NCBI RefSeq assembly: GCF_029269835.1
Contig: NZ_JARJBB010000012.1
Coordinates: forward strand, 121,110 to 185,109
Origin: Streptomyces tropicalis
Lineage (GTDB): Bacteria; Actinomycetota; Actinomycetes; Streptomycetales; Streptomycetaceae
Direction: 5' to 3'
DNA length: 64,000 bases
The translations under genes were made by a program, and so were the position numbers. Position 1 is the first letter of the stretch. Each line of letters begins with the position of its first letter. Shown here one piece after another: positions 39,601-48,033 of the stretch. Under the pieces are notes generated by a model that saw nothing but the letters and a program-made list of their open reading frames with translations, was not told the origin of the DNA and ran no database searches.

Positions 39601-40152
39601 TCAGGCCGGGTCGGAGCCGGGCAGTTCGGCGAACTCCGCCAGCGCGTGCCGCAACCACTGCGTCCAGAAGGTCTCCAGGTCGATGCCGGCCCGCAGCACC
39701 AGGTGACGCAGCCGGTCCTGGGGGCCGTCCCTGCCGGGCGGGAAGTCGCGCTCCTCGATCTCGCGGTACTCCGCCAGTTGCTCCTCGTGCAGCTCCAGAT
39801 GGCGCCGGAGGTCCTCCTCCAGGCCCTCCGTGCCGACGACGGCGGCGGCTCGGAGCCGCAGCAGCAGGGCGTTGCGCTGCGGCTTCGGCTCCTGCGCGGC
39901 CGCGGTCCAGCGGGCCAGTTCGGCACGGCCCGCGGGCAGCACCTCGTAGCTCTTGCGCTGGCCGCGGGCCGGCTGCTCGGGGGGCAGGGCGCGGATCAGT
40001 CCCTCTGCCTCCAGCCGCCCCAGCTCGCGGTAGATCTGCTGGTGCGTCGCCGACCAGAAGTAGCCGATCGACCGGTCGAAGCGGCGCGTCAGATCGAGCC
40101 CCGACGACGGCTTCTCGAGCAGGGCGGTGAGGATCGCGTGCGGGAGTGACAT
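39601..40152 (-). CDS. PadR-family transcriptional regulator
   Basis: A 183-residue regulator with the PadR winged helix at the N-terminus (MSLPHAILTALLEKPSSGLD, SIGYFWSATHQQIYRELGRL, GLIRALPPEQPARGQRKSYE) and a helical C-terminal dimerisation domain (LEEDLRRHLELHEEQLAEYR). It lies 54 bases downstream of fadH on the same strand, a pairing that suggests it represses fadH and itself. The palindrome in the fadH promoter is the likely target. Confidence 0.92.
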   Translation of the reverse strand: MSLPHAILTALLEKPSSGLDLTRRFDRSIGYFWSATHQQIYRELGRLEAEGLIRALPPEQPARGQRKSYEVLPAGRAELARWTAAAQEPKPQRNALLLRLRAAAVVGTEGLEEDLRRHLELHEEQLAEYREIEERDFPPGRDGPQDRLRHLVLRAGIDLETFWTQWLRHALAEFAELPGSDPA

Positions 40153-40206
40153 GGGGTCATCCTAGGGACGGGCCGTGCGGGACCGGCCCGCGCGGCCCGC
40201 CCTCCA

Positions 40207-42222
40207 CTAGAGCGCCGCCGCCAGCTCCGTGCCCTGCTTGATGGCACGCTTGGCGTCCAGTTCGGCGGCCACGTCCGCCCCGCCGATGAGGTGCGCGGCG
40301 CGTCCGGCGGCGACCAGCTCGTCGTACAGGTCCCGGCGCGGGTCCTGTCCGGTGCACAGGACGACGGTGTCGACCTCCAGCACGGTTCCGTCGCCGTCGA
40401 CGGTGATGTGCAGGCCCGCGTCGTCGATCCGGTCGTACCGCACGCCCGGCACCATGGTCACCCCGCGGTGCTTCAGTTCGGTGCGGTGGATCCAGCCGGT
40501 GGTCCTGCCGAGGCCCGCGCCGACCTTGCTGGTCTTGCGCTGGAGCAGGTGCACGGTGCGCGGCGGGGCGGGGCGCTCGGGGGCGGCGAGGCCGCCGGGC
40601 GCGCGGTAGTCCATGTCGACGCCCCAGGCGCGGAAGTACGCCGCCGGGTCCTCGTGCGCCTTGTCGCCGCCGTCGGTGAGGTACTCGGCGACGTCGAAGC
40701 CGATGCCGCCGGCGCCGAGGATCGCCACGCGCTCGCCGACGGGGGCGCCGTCGCGCAGCACGTCCAGGTAGCCGACGACGCTGGGGTGGTCGATGCCGGG
40801 GATGTCGGGGGTGCGCGGGGTGACGCCGGTGGCCACCACGACGTCGTCGAAGCCGCCGAGGTCGCCGGCGGCGACCCGCTCGCCGAGCCGTACGTCCACA
40901 CCGTGCTGCTCCAGCTGGTGGCGGAAGTAGCGCAGCGTCTCGTCGAACTCCTGCTTGCCGGGCACCTTGCGGGCGACGTTGAGCTGGCCGCCGATCTCGG
41001 CCGCCGCGTCGAACAGGGTGACCGCGTGGCCGCGCTCGGCGGCGGACACCGCGCAGGCGAGGCCGGCGGGTCCGGCGCCGACGACGGCGATCCGCTTGCG
41101 CAGCCGGGTCGGGGACAGCACCAGTTCGGTCTCGTGGCAGGCGCGCGGGTTGACCAGGCAGGAGGTGATCTGCCCGCTGAAGGTGTGGTCGAGGCAGGCC
41201 TGGTTGCAGCCGATGCAGGTGTTGATGGCCTCGGAGCGGCCGTCGGCGGCCTTGGCGACGAAGTCGGGGTCGGCGAGCATCGGGCGGGCCATCGACACCA
41301 TGTCGGCGTGCCCGTCGGCGAGCAGCTGCTCGGCGAGTTCGGGGGTGTTGATGCGGTTGGTGGTGACGAGGGGGATGCCGACCGCGCCCATGAGCTTCTT
41401 GGTGACCCAGGTGTAGGCGCCGCGCGGCACGGAGGTGGCGATGGTGGGGATGCGGGCCTCGTGCCAGCCGATGCCGGTGTTGATGAGGGTGGCCCCGGCG
41501 GCCTCGACGGCGCGGGCGAGCGTGACCACCTCCTCCAGGGACGAGCCGCCCGGGACGAGGTCCAGCATCGACAGCCGGTAGATGACGATGAAGTTCTCGC
41601 CGACGGCCTCGCGCACCCGGCGCACGATCTCGACCGGGAAGCGCATCCGGTTCTCGTAGGAGCCGCCCCAGCGGTCGGTGCGCCGGTTGGTCTGCCCGGC
41701 GATGAACTCGTTGACGAGGTAGCCCTCGGAGCCCATGATCTCGACGCCGTCGTAGCCGGCCTGCTGGGCGAGGCGGGCGGTGCGGGCGTAGTCCCCGATG
41801 GTGCGCTCGACGTCGGCGTCGGACAGCTCCCGCGGCACGAAGGGGCTGATCGGCGCCTGCAGGGGGCTCGGCGCGACCAGCTCCTCGTGGTAGGCGTAGC
41901 GGCCGAAGTGCAGGATCTGGAGGGCGATCCGGCCGCCCTCGCGGTGCACGGCGGCGGTGACGGGCTCGTGCTGGGCGGCCTCCTCCTCGGTGGTGAGCCT
42001 GGCGCCGCCCGGGTAGGGGCGACCCTCGTCGTTGGGGGCGATGCCGCCGGTGACGATGAGGCCCACTCCGCCGCGGGCGCGGGCGGCGTAGAACGCGGCC
42101 ATGCGCTCGAATCCGCGCTCGGCCTCCTCCAGTCCGACGTGCATGGAGCCCATCAGGACGCGGTTGGGAAGAGTGGTGAAGCCCAGGTCCAGCGGGCTCA
42201 GCAGATGCGGGTAACGGCTCAT
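40207..42222 (-). CDS. fadH: NADPH-dependent 2,4-dienoyl-CoA reductase
   Basis: A 671-residue flavoprotein matching E. coli FadH (672). The N-terminal old-yellow-enzyme barrel binds FMN (PNRVLMGSMHVGLEE, GYDGVEIMGSEGYLVNEFIA, MARPMLADPDF). The 4Fe-4S motif CIGCNQACLDHTF with a later TSCLVNPRACHE links it to a C-terminal FAD/NADPH domain (AVVGAGPAGLACAVSAAERG, VAILGAGGIGFDVAEYL). It reduces 2,4-dienoyl-CoA to enoyl-CoA for degradation of unsaturated fatty acids. ATG 42222 fits the MSRYPHLLSPLDLG start. The promoter carries a palindrome and the PadR gene follows. Confidence 0.94.
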   Translation of the reverse strand: MSRYPHLLSPLDLGFTTLPNRVLMGSMHVGLEEAERGFERMAAFYAARARGGVGLIVTGGIAPNDEGRPYPGGARLTTEEEAAQHEPVTAAVHREGGRIALQILHFGRYAYHEELVAPSPLQAPISPFVPRELSDADVERTIGDYARTARLAQQAGYDGVEIMGSEGYLVNEFIAGQTNRRTDRWGGSYENRMRFPVEIVRRVREAVGENFIVIYRLSMLDLVPGGSSLEEVVTLARAVEAAGATLINTGIGWHEARIPTIATSVPRGAYTWVTKKLMGAVGIPLVTTNRINTPELAEQLLADGHADMVSMARPMLADPDFVAKAADGRSEAINTCIGCNQACLDHTFSGQITSCLVNPRACHETELVLSPTRLRKRIAVVGAGPAGLACAVSAAERGHAVTLFDAAAEIGGQLNVARKVPGKQEFDETLRYFRHQLEQHGVDVRLGERVAAGDLGGFDDVVVATGVTPRTPDIPGIDHPSVVGYLDVLRDGAPVGERVAILGAGGIGFDVAEYLTDGGDKAHEDPAAYFRAWGVDMDYRAPGGLAAPERPAPPRTVHLLQRKTSKVGAGLGRTTGWIHRTELKHRGVTMVPGVRYDRIDDAGLHITVDGDGTVLEVDTVVLCTGQDPRRDLYDELVAAGRAAHLIGGADVAAELDAKRAIKQGTELAAAL

Positions 42223-42255
42223 CGGGCCCCTCCGTGCACAGGTGTCGTCCCTGTA

Positions 42256-42294
42256 GTTGTAGAGGACTGGGAGCTCGTTATGCAACTTGTTGCA
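42256..42294 (-). promoter_or_regulatory. fadH promoter with overlapping palindrome
   Basis: On the leftward strand TTGCAT (42285-42280) and TACAAC (42261-42256), 18 bases apart, make a credible -35/-10 pair. A perfect inverted repeat TGCAACTTGTTGCA (42281-42294) overlaps the -35 box, the expected place for repressor binding by the adjacent PadR protein. Confidence 0.55.
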
Positions 42295-42352
42295 CAAACA
42301 GAGGGCGAAGACGCCCACCGCCCGCCCGGGCCGCCGCGCCCGCGGTCGGCGG

Positions 42353-42724
42353 TCAGCGGTTCTCGAGCCGGACGTGCAGCTCGCGTTCCTGGTCGCCGGA
42401 GACCGTGGTCAGGTCCTGGACGGCGAACAGGGAGTTCAGGGTGATGCGGAACCGGTCGATCGCCCAGTAGCCGCCCTGGACGTCGGCGACGACGGCGGCG
42501 TCGAGGTGGGCGGGTGTCCCGCCGCCCCGGTGCGCGTCCGCCACGTCGAAGGTGCCGAGCCAGACGGTCGGGCGCACCTCGTGGAAGTCCCGGGGCACGT
42601 CCTCGGCGCACCGGTCGGACGAGAAGCAGGCGCACAGGCTGTCGAACACGACCCGGGCGTCCTCCTTGGTGCACCCGCTCAGCTCCACCGAGACGGGCTC
42701 CGGGTGCGGTCGCTCGCTGTCCAT
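42353..42724 (-). CDS. Conserved hypothetical protein
   Basis: A 123-residue acidic protein (MDSERPHPEPVSVELSGCTK...) without signal or membrane segment. AGGAG lies about 8 bases before ATG 42724. Segments such as DARVVFDSLCACFSSDRCAE and GGYWAIDRFRITLNSLFAVQ look like a compact alpha/beta domain with four cysteines in the first half. I do not recognise its family beyond other streptomycete hypotheticals. It is divergent from the PAS/GAF phosphatase gene. Confidence 0.7.
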   Translation of the reverse strand: MDSERPHPEPVSVELSGCTKEDARVVFDSLCACFSSDRCAEDVPRDFHEVRPTVWLGTFDVADAHRGGGTPAHLDAAVVADVQGGYWAIDRFRITLNSLFAVQDLTTVSGDQERELHVRLENR

Positions 42725-42909
42725 CGTGATCGCTCCTCTCGTGGCGTCGCCGCGGTACCACGGGGGCTCCCCGCGGAACCGCAGCAAAGCACCCCCTCCC
42801 AGGAGAGCACCAGCGGCGCCGGCGCACATCCTCGGGCCCGGTCGGGGAATCCGGAATGTACGGGACCGCCGTCGGCAGGGGTACAGGGGCGGCCCGCTCG
42901 CCGTACCCT

Positions 42910-42935
42910 GTCCCCCCGGCCAGGTCCGGGGGGAC
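42910..42935. repeat. 10-bp inverted repeat in divergent intergenic region
   Basis: GTCCCCCCGG and CCGGGGGGAC (42910-42919, 42926-42935) flank a 6-base loop between the divergent hypothetical and phosphatase genes. The roughly 340-base interval has no gene; this repeat may be an operator or leader hairpin. Confidence 0.5.
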
Positions 42936-43067
42936 GGCGGCCGATGTGTTGAGGGATGGTGGAGGGAGGCGCCGGACCGTCTCGGAGACGGGCGCGGGCG
43001 CTGTAGAACAGGGTGGGTCGGCACCGGGGACGGTGGACCGCGTGGACGGGCGAAGGCGGTGCGTGGG

Positions 43068-45158
43068 ATGACTGCAGCCGGGGCTCCCTTGGCCGAGGGC
43101 GAGGAGCCGGTGCGCGGGCCGGTGCGGGGGCCGGTGCGGGCGAGCGGGCTGCTCGACGTGCTGGGCGTCGCCTCCGTGGTCCTCGACGCGCAGGGGCGCA
43201 TCGTGCTGTGGAGCCCGCAGGCCGAGGAGCTGTTCGGCTACACCGCGCGCGAGGCGCTGGGCGAGTTCGCGGCCCGGATCATGGTCCACGAGCAGTACCT
43301 CGACCTGGTCGTGAAGCTGTTCGCCGATGTGCTCACCACCGGCGAGGGCTGGGCGGGCGCCTTCCCGATCCGGCGCAAGGACGGCACCACCCGGTTGGTG
43401 GAGTTCCGCAACATGCGGCTGCTGGACGACCACGGCGACATCTACGCGCTGGGGCTCGCCGCGGACCAGTCGACCGTGCAGCGCCTGGAGCGGGACGTCG
43501 CGCTGTCGACCCGGATCGTCTCGCAGTCGCCGATCGGGCTGGCCGTTCTCGACACCGGCCTGCGGTTCGTGTCGGTGAACCCGGCCATGGAGCGGATCGA
43601 CGGCATACCGGCCGCCGAGCACCTGGGGCGAACGGTCCACGAGGTGCTCCCGCAGTGGGACGCCGACGCACTGGAGGACGCGGTGCGGGGCGTACTGGAG
43701 ACCGGACTGCCGCTCGTCGACCTGTCGAGCGTGGGCCGCACCCCGGCCGACCCGGACGAGGACCACGCCTGGTCGCTGTCCCTGTACCGCCTGGAGGACG
43801 CGCTCGGCCGGGTGCTCGGGGTGGCCGCGTCGGTCGTGGACACCACCGTGCAGTACCGCGCGGGCATCGAGACGGAGGCCGCGCGCCGCCGCCTGGCGCT
43901 GATCGCGGACGCCTCGGCACGCATCGGCACCACCCTCGACCTGGACCGCACCGCACTGGAGCTCGCCGACGTCGCCGTGCCCGAGCTGGCCGACGTCGCC
44001 GCGGTGGACCTGCTGGAGGCGGTCGTGAGCGGCCGCCGCACCAGCCTGGGCCCCGCGGAGGCCGCGGTCATCCGGGCGCTGGCCGTGAAGGCGGACGACG
44101 CCCCGGACGCGCTGGCGGCCGCCGACCCGCCGGGCCGGATCGCCCGCTACGGACCCGACCGGCTGGTCACGGAGTGCGTGCGCAGCGCGCAGCCGGTGCT
44201 GGTGGAGCAGGTGAAGGACGAGGACCTGCCGAGGATCGCCCGGTCCCCGGAGGCGGCCGTGCTGCTGGACCGCGCGGGCGTGCACTCCTACCTGGCGGTA
44301 CCGCTGATCGCGCGCGGAGAGGTGCTGGGCGCCCTGGACCTCAAACGCACCCGCAATCCGCTGCCGTTCAGTGCGGACGACGTGCTGCTGGCACGGGAGC
44401 TGGCGGCCCGCGCGGCCGTCCAGATCGACAACGCCCGCTGGTACCAGAACGCCCGCGACACCGCCCTCACCCTGCAGCGCAGCCTGCTGCCCAGCCATCC
44501 GTCCGTCACCGGCGGCCTGGAGGTCGCCTCCCGCTACCAGCCCGCGGGGGCGACGATCGAGGTGGGCGGCGACTGGTTCGACGTGATCCCGCTGGAGGAC
44601 GAGAAGACGGCGCTGGTCGTGGGCGACGTCATGGGCAGCGGGATCGACGCGGCCGCCGCGATGGGCCGGCTGCGCACCGCGACGAACACGCTGGCGGTCC
44701 TCGACCTGGACCCGGCGCGGGTGCTCGAACACCTCGACCGGATCACCGACCAGCTGGACCAGGCCATCGCCACCTGCCTCTACGTCGTCCACGACCCCCG
44801 GCGTCGGCAGTGCCGCATCGCGAACGCCGGGCACCTGCCGGCCGCCCGCGTCCGGCTGGGCCGCCCGCCGGAGCTGCTGGACCTGCCCACCGGGGCCCCG
44901 CTCGGGGTGGGCGGGGTGGAGTTCTCCACCACCACCGTCGACCTCGAACCGGGCGACCAGCTGATCCTGTACACGGACGGGCTGGTCGAGACCCGCCACC
45001 AGCCGCTGGACGAGCGCCTCGCGGAGCTGCTGGCCCTGCTCGACGACCCGGCGCGTGCGCTGGAGGAGGTCTGCGACCTGCTGCTGCGGACCCTGCACCA
45101 GCCGGACAACCACGACGACGTGGCGCTGCTCATCGCCCGCGCGCAGGCACTGGACTAG
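43068..45158 (+). CDS. PAS-PAS-GAF-SpoIIE serine phosphatase
   Basis: A 696-residue multidomain signalling protein. PAS1 (about 25-140, VASVVLDAQGRIVLWSPQAE), PAS2 (about 150-265, QSPIGLAVLDTGLRFVSVNP), a GAF domain (about 280-450, ASARIGTTLDLDRTALELAD, SYLAVPLIARGEVLGALDLK) and a PP2C/SpoIIE phosphatase (about 465-696). The active-site acids are intact: GGDWFDVIPLEDEK, VVGDVMGSGIDAAAAMG, LYTDGLVETRHQPLDERL and NHDDVALLIA. Such proteins dephosphorylate anti-sigma-factor antagonists in stress and developmental partner-switch circuits. No anti-sigma kinase domain or sigma gene is adjacent. The ligand sensed is unknown. Confidence 0.9.
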   Translation: MTAAGAPLAEGEEPVRGPVRGPVRASGLLDVLGVASVVLDAQGRIVLWSPQAEELFGYTAREALGEFAARIMVHEQYLDLVVKLFADVLTTGEGWAGAFPIRRKDGTTRLVEFRNMRLLDDHGDIYALGLAADQSTVQRLERDVALSTRIVSQSPIGLAVLDTGLRFVSVNPAMERIDGIPAAEHLGRTVHEVLPQWDADALEDAVRGVLETGLPLVDLSSVGRTPADPDEDHAWSLSLYRLEDALGRVLGVAASVVDTTVQYRAGIETEAARRRLALIADASARIGTTLDLDRTALELADVAVPELADVAAVDLLEAVVSGRRTSLGPAEAAVIRALAVKADDAPDALAAADPPGRIARYGPDRLVTECVRSAQPVLVEQVKDEDLPRIARSPEAAVLLDRAGVHSYLAVPLIARGEVLGALDLKRTRNPLPFSADDVLLARELAARAAVQIDNARWYQNARDTALTLQRSLLPSHPSVTGGLEVASRYQPAGATIEVGGDWFDVIPLEDEKTALVVGDVMGSGIDAAAAMGRLRTATNTLAVLDLDPARVLEHLDRITDQLDQAIATCLYVVHDPRRRQCRIANAGHLPAARVRLGRPPELLDLPTGAPLGVGGVEFSTTTVDLEPGDQLILYTDGLVETRHQPLDERLAELLALLDDPARALEEVCDLLLRTLHQPDNHDDVALLIARAQALD

Positions 45159-45159
45159 T

Positions 45160-45183
45160 GCCCGGGGCGGTCGGGCCCCGGGC
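45160..45183 (+). terminator. Hairpin after the phosphatase gene
   Basis: GCCCGGGGC (45160-45168) and GCCCCGGGC (45175-45183) form a 9-bp perfect stem with a 6-base loop immediately after the stop codon at 45158. Confidence 0.6.
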
Positions 45184-45219
45184 GTGCCCGGCCGGCCGTG
45201 GGCCGGGACGGCGTGCCGC

Positions 45220-46101
45220 TCACCGTCGGCCGGGCAGCTCCCCGATCACCACGGTGGCGTGCAGCTCCTCCGACACGGCGAGGCGCGGGTGGAGTCCGGC
45301 CCGGCGGAGCGCCTCCAGCGCGGCCGGTGCCTGCCGTTCGCTCGTCTCGGACAGGAGCCGCCCGCCGCGGGCGAGCCACCGCGGCGCGTCGGCGGTGACG
45401 CGGCGCAGCACGTCGAGGCCGTCGGATCCGCCGTCCAGGGCGACCAGGGGTTCGTGGTCGCGTGCCTCGGCGGGCAGGAGGCCGACCTCGCCGGTGGGCA
45501 CGTAGGGGACGTTGGCGGCGAGCACGTCGATCCGGCCGCGCAGGGCGGGCGGGAGCGCGTCGAAGAGGTCGCCGGTGTGCACCTGTCCGGCGAAGGGGGC
45601 CACGTTGCGCCGGGCGCAGCGGACCGCGGCCGGGTCGATGTCGGCGGCGTGCAGTTCCGCGGGGTCGAGCGCGTCGGCCAGCGCGGCCCCGACCGCGCCG
45701 GAGCCGCAGCACAGGTCGACCACCACGGCACGCTCCGGCGCCGCGGCCACGGCCTGCTCGACCAGGAACTCGGTGCGGCGCCGGGGCACGAAGACGTCCG
45801 GTTCGACGCTGATGCGCAGGCCGTGGAAGCGGGCCCAGCCGACGACCTGCTCCAGGGGCAGTCCGGCGGCGCGCCGGCGGACCAGTTCGGCGGTCTCGTC
45901 CGCCGTCCGGGCGGTGGCGAGGATCAGGTCGGCCTCGTCCTCGGCGAAGACGCAGCCCGCGGCGCGCAGCGCGGCGGCGACGTCGGCCCGCGGCGCCGGG
46001 GAGGCGGGCACCACGGGCGGGAGCGAGGAGGGGGAACGGGAGCCGTCCGGGGACGAGGGGACGTCGGCGGACGAGGGCGGCGGAGAAGACAGAGGGGGCA
46101 T
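45220..46101 (-). CDS. Putative protein N5-glutamine methyltransferase (PrmC/HemK-like)
   Basis: A 293-residue SAM-dependent methyltransferase. The first about 45 residues are a Pro/Ser-rich extension; then a helical substrate-recognition domain (ADVAAALRAAGCVFAEDEAD, LPLEQVVGWARFHGLRISVE) and the methyltransferase fold with VVVDLCCGSGAVGAALAD (motif I) and AANVPYVPTGE in place of the canonical NPPY. The NVPY variant marks an actinobacterial PrmC paralogue, so methylation of release-factor glutamine is possible but not assured. ATG 46101 follows a purine-poor leader. It converges with the phosphatase gene. Confidence 0.8.
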   Translation of the reverse strand: MPPLSSPPPSSADVPSSPDGSRSPSSLPPVVPASPAPRADVAAALRAAGCVFAEDEADLILATARTADETAELVRRRAAGLPLEQVVGWARFHGLRISVEPDVFVPRRRTEFLVEQAVAAAPERAVVVDLCCGSGAVGAALADALDPAELHAADIDPAAVRCARRNVAPFAGQVHTGDLFDALPPALRGRIDVLAANVPYVPTGEVGLLPAEARDHEPLVALDGGSDGLDVLRRVTADAPRWLARGGRLLSETSERQAPAALEALRRAGLHPRLAVSEELHATVVIGELPGRR

Positions 46102-46295
46102 GGAGGCCGGGAGCCTTTCGGAGAGCCGTGGGGCGCTCCCGCGGTCACCTGGGACCGGTGGGTCGCCTAGGCCCGGCGACCCGCGCCGTCCCGGGACGGG
46201 AGCACCCGCGCTGACACAGCGGTAATGGGGCTCACCTCCTCGGCACCGCGTCCGGCCGCGACGGTCGCGACGGGACGGCCACCCTACCCCAACGA

Positions 46296-47402
46296 TCAGA
46301 CGCCCACGCTCTCTTCGAGCTCCTCCTCCTCGGCGGCCGCGCGGGCGGTATCGTCCCGGTCGGTGTCGCCGGCGTTCCCGGTGCGACCGCCGTCGTCGCC
46401 GTGACCCGTGCGGTCGGCGCGGTCCGGGCGGGCGGGCAGGGCCCGGGCGGTGGCCCGCTCGGACAGCGCGGCGACCGCGGTGACGGCGAGTCCGGCGACC
46501 AGCCAGCCCACCAGCGTCCACACGTCGCGGCCGAGGCCGTCGCCGGAGAAGTACAGCAGGCTGCGCGCGCCCTCGACGAAGCCCGCACCGTTCCAGAAGG
46601 CATGCAGGGTGCCGAAGAAGCCGTTCTGCAGCTCGGGGCGGAACAGGCCGCCGGAGCTGGTGAAGTTCAGCATCACGAACAGCACCATCATGGTGAGCGT
46701 GGTCCAGCGCTTCAGGAAGGTGTGCAGTCCCACGCCGATCAGGAGGATGCCCGCGGAGTAGGTCCAGGCCATGCCCCACACGCCCGCGAGGTCGTGGTGG
46801 GCCAGGTGGAAGACGGGTCCGGCGAGCAGTGCGCCGATGCCGCCCACCGCGGCGGACACGCCGAGGGCGAGCAGCGCGCGGACGCGCATGGGCAGCGCGG
46901 CGCCGGCGGCGCCCAGCGCGGCCACGGAGGCGTAGGAGCCGATGCTGACCGCGATCAGCAGGAAGAACAGGCCCTGGCCGGTCGGGTCGTCGGAGACCGG
47001 ACGCGCCACGTCGGTCACCTTCAGCGGCACGCCCTGCTGCTCGGCGACGGGCGTGAAGACCTTCTCGACGGCGGTGGCGCCCATGTCGGACCCGGCGCTG
47101 GCGACCAGCAGCTCCGGTGTCCTGGCGCCGGGCACGTAGGCGCCGGTGATGTCGCGGGACTTCAGCAGGTCCACGGCTTCGGAGCGGGTGGCGACGGTGC
47201 GGACGTCCAGCTTGTCGCCGGCCCGGTCCTTGACCGTCTGGGCGAGCACCTTGGTCCGCGGGCCCTCGCCGACGACCGCGACGGGCAGATGGTGCGGCTC
47301 CGGGGTCACGAAGGCGCCCATGTACGCGAGCCCCATGCCCAGGCACATCAGCAGCGGGGTGATCAGGTGGGTGAGCACATGGCGCAGCGCCGGTGACCTC
47401 AT
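46296..47402 (-). CDS. YhgE/Pip-like ABC-2-type membrane protein
   Basis: A 368-residue membrane protein. One N-terminal helix (ITPLLMCLGMGLAYMGAFV) is followed by an extracytoplasmic domain (about residues 35-140), then five helices (FFLLIAVSIGSYASVAALG, MVLFVMLNFTSSGGLF, VGWLVAGLAVTAVAAL and others) and a charged Asp/Glu-rich C-terminal tail. This layout fits the YhgE/DUF3533 group related to ABC-2 permeases and thought to work in export or phage/ESAT-like functions. GGAGGT precedes ATG 47402. It is divergent from a MarR gene with a shared palindrome, so regulated efflux is the simplest reading. Confidence 0.78.
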   Translation of the reverse strand: MRSPALRHVLTHLITPLLMCLGMGLAYMGAFVTPEPHHLPVAVVGEGPRTKVLAQTVKDRAGDKLDVRTVATRSEAVDLLKSRDITGAYVPGARTPELLVASAGSDMGATAVEKVFTPVAEQQGVPLKVTDVARPVSDDPTGQGLFFLLIAVSIGSYASVAALGAAGAALPMRVRALLALGVSAAVGGIGALLAGPVFHLAHHDLAGVWGMAWTYSAGILLIGVGLHTFLKRWTTLTMMVLFVMLNFTSSGGLFRPELQNGFFGTLHAFWNGAGFVEGARSLLYFSGDGLGRDVWTLVGWLVAGLAVTAVAALSERATARALPARPDRADRTGHGDDGGRTGNAGDTDRDDTARAAAEEEELEESVGV

Positions 47403-47425
47403 CGCTCACGACCTCCAAAGGGTGG

Positions 47426-47461
47426 TATTTACAACTCTCACTTCGGTTGTACTATACAACC
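47426..47461. promoter_or_regulatory. MarR-type operator/divergent promoter
   Basis: GGTTGTA, three bases, TACAACC (47445-47461) is a perfect inverted repeat. A half-site TTTACAAC precedes it at 47428. Rightward TTACAA and TATACA (18-base spacing) and a leftward TAAATA -10 lie within the same AT-rich patch, so MarR binding would block both divergent promoters. Confidence 0.6.
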
Positions 47462-47483
47462 AGAATCATGAGGGAGGCATTCC

Positions 47484-47954
47484 GTGACAGCAGCCCAGGG
47501 GCCGGAAGAGACCGGGATCACGCGCGCGGCGGCGGACGGGGAGACCGCCGTGGAGACGATCCAGCGCGAGATGACGGCCTTCGCGCGCCGGGCCCGCGCC
47601 TCCGCGGGCCGCATGCACCCCGAGCTCTCCCTCGTGTCGTTCTCGCTGCTCGGGCACCTGGAGGACCTGGGCGGCTGCCGCGCCACCGACCTGGCGGCGC
47701 ACTACGCGCTGGACAAGTCCACGGTCAGCCGCCAGGTGTCGGCACTGGAGCGTGCCGAGCTGATCGAGCGGCGGCTGGACCCGGAGGACCACCGGGTCCA
47801 GGTGCTGCATCTGACGGACGCGGGCCGGCGGATCCTCGCCCAGGTCACCGAGAGCCGCCGGGCGGCCTTCCGGGAGCGGCTGGCCGACTGGTCGGCCGAG
47901 GACCTTGAGCGGTTCGCGGCCTACCTCACCCGGTACAACGGCTGGAACAGGTGA
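47484..47954 (+). CDS. MarR-family transcriptional regulator
   Basis: A 156-residue regulator with the MarR winged helix: LSLVSFSLLGHLEDLGGCRA, TDLAAHYALDKSTVSRQVSA, LERAELIERRLDPEDHRVQV and the wing-terminal LTDAGRRILAQV. GTG 47484 has GAGGGAGG upstream. The nearby perfect palindrome is its probable operator, controlling both itself and the divergent YhgE-like export gene. Ligand unknown. Confidence 0.94.
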   Translation: MTAAQGPEETGITRAAADGETAVETIQREMTAFARRARASAGRMHPELSLVSFSLLGHLEDLGGCRATDLAAHYALDKSTVSRQVSALERAELIERRLDPEDHRVQVLHLTDAGRRILAQVTESRRAAFRERLADWSAEDLERFAAYLTRYNGWNR

Positions 47955-48033
47955 CACCGCACCGCCGCCACGGGCCGGCCGGGGGCGTGCGGGGCGTCGC
48001 GGCCCGCCCTTCGGCCTCCCTCGGATCCCCGCG

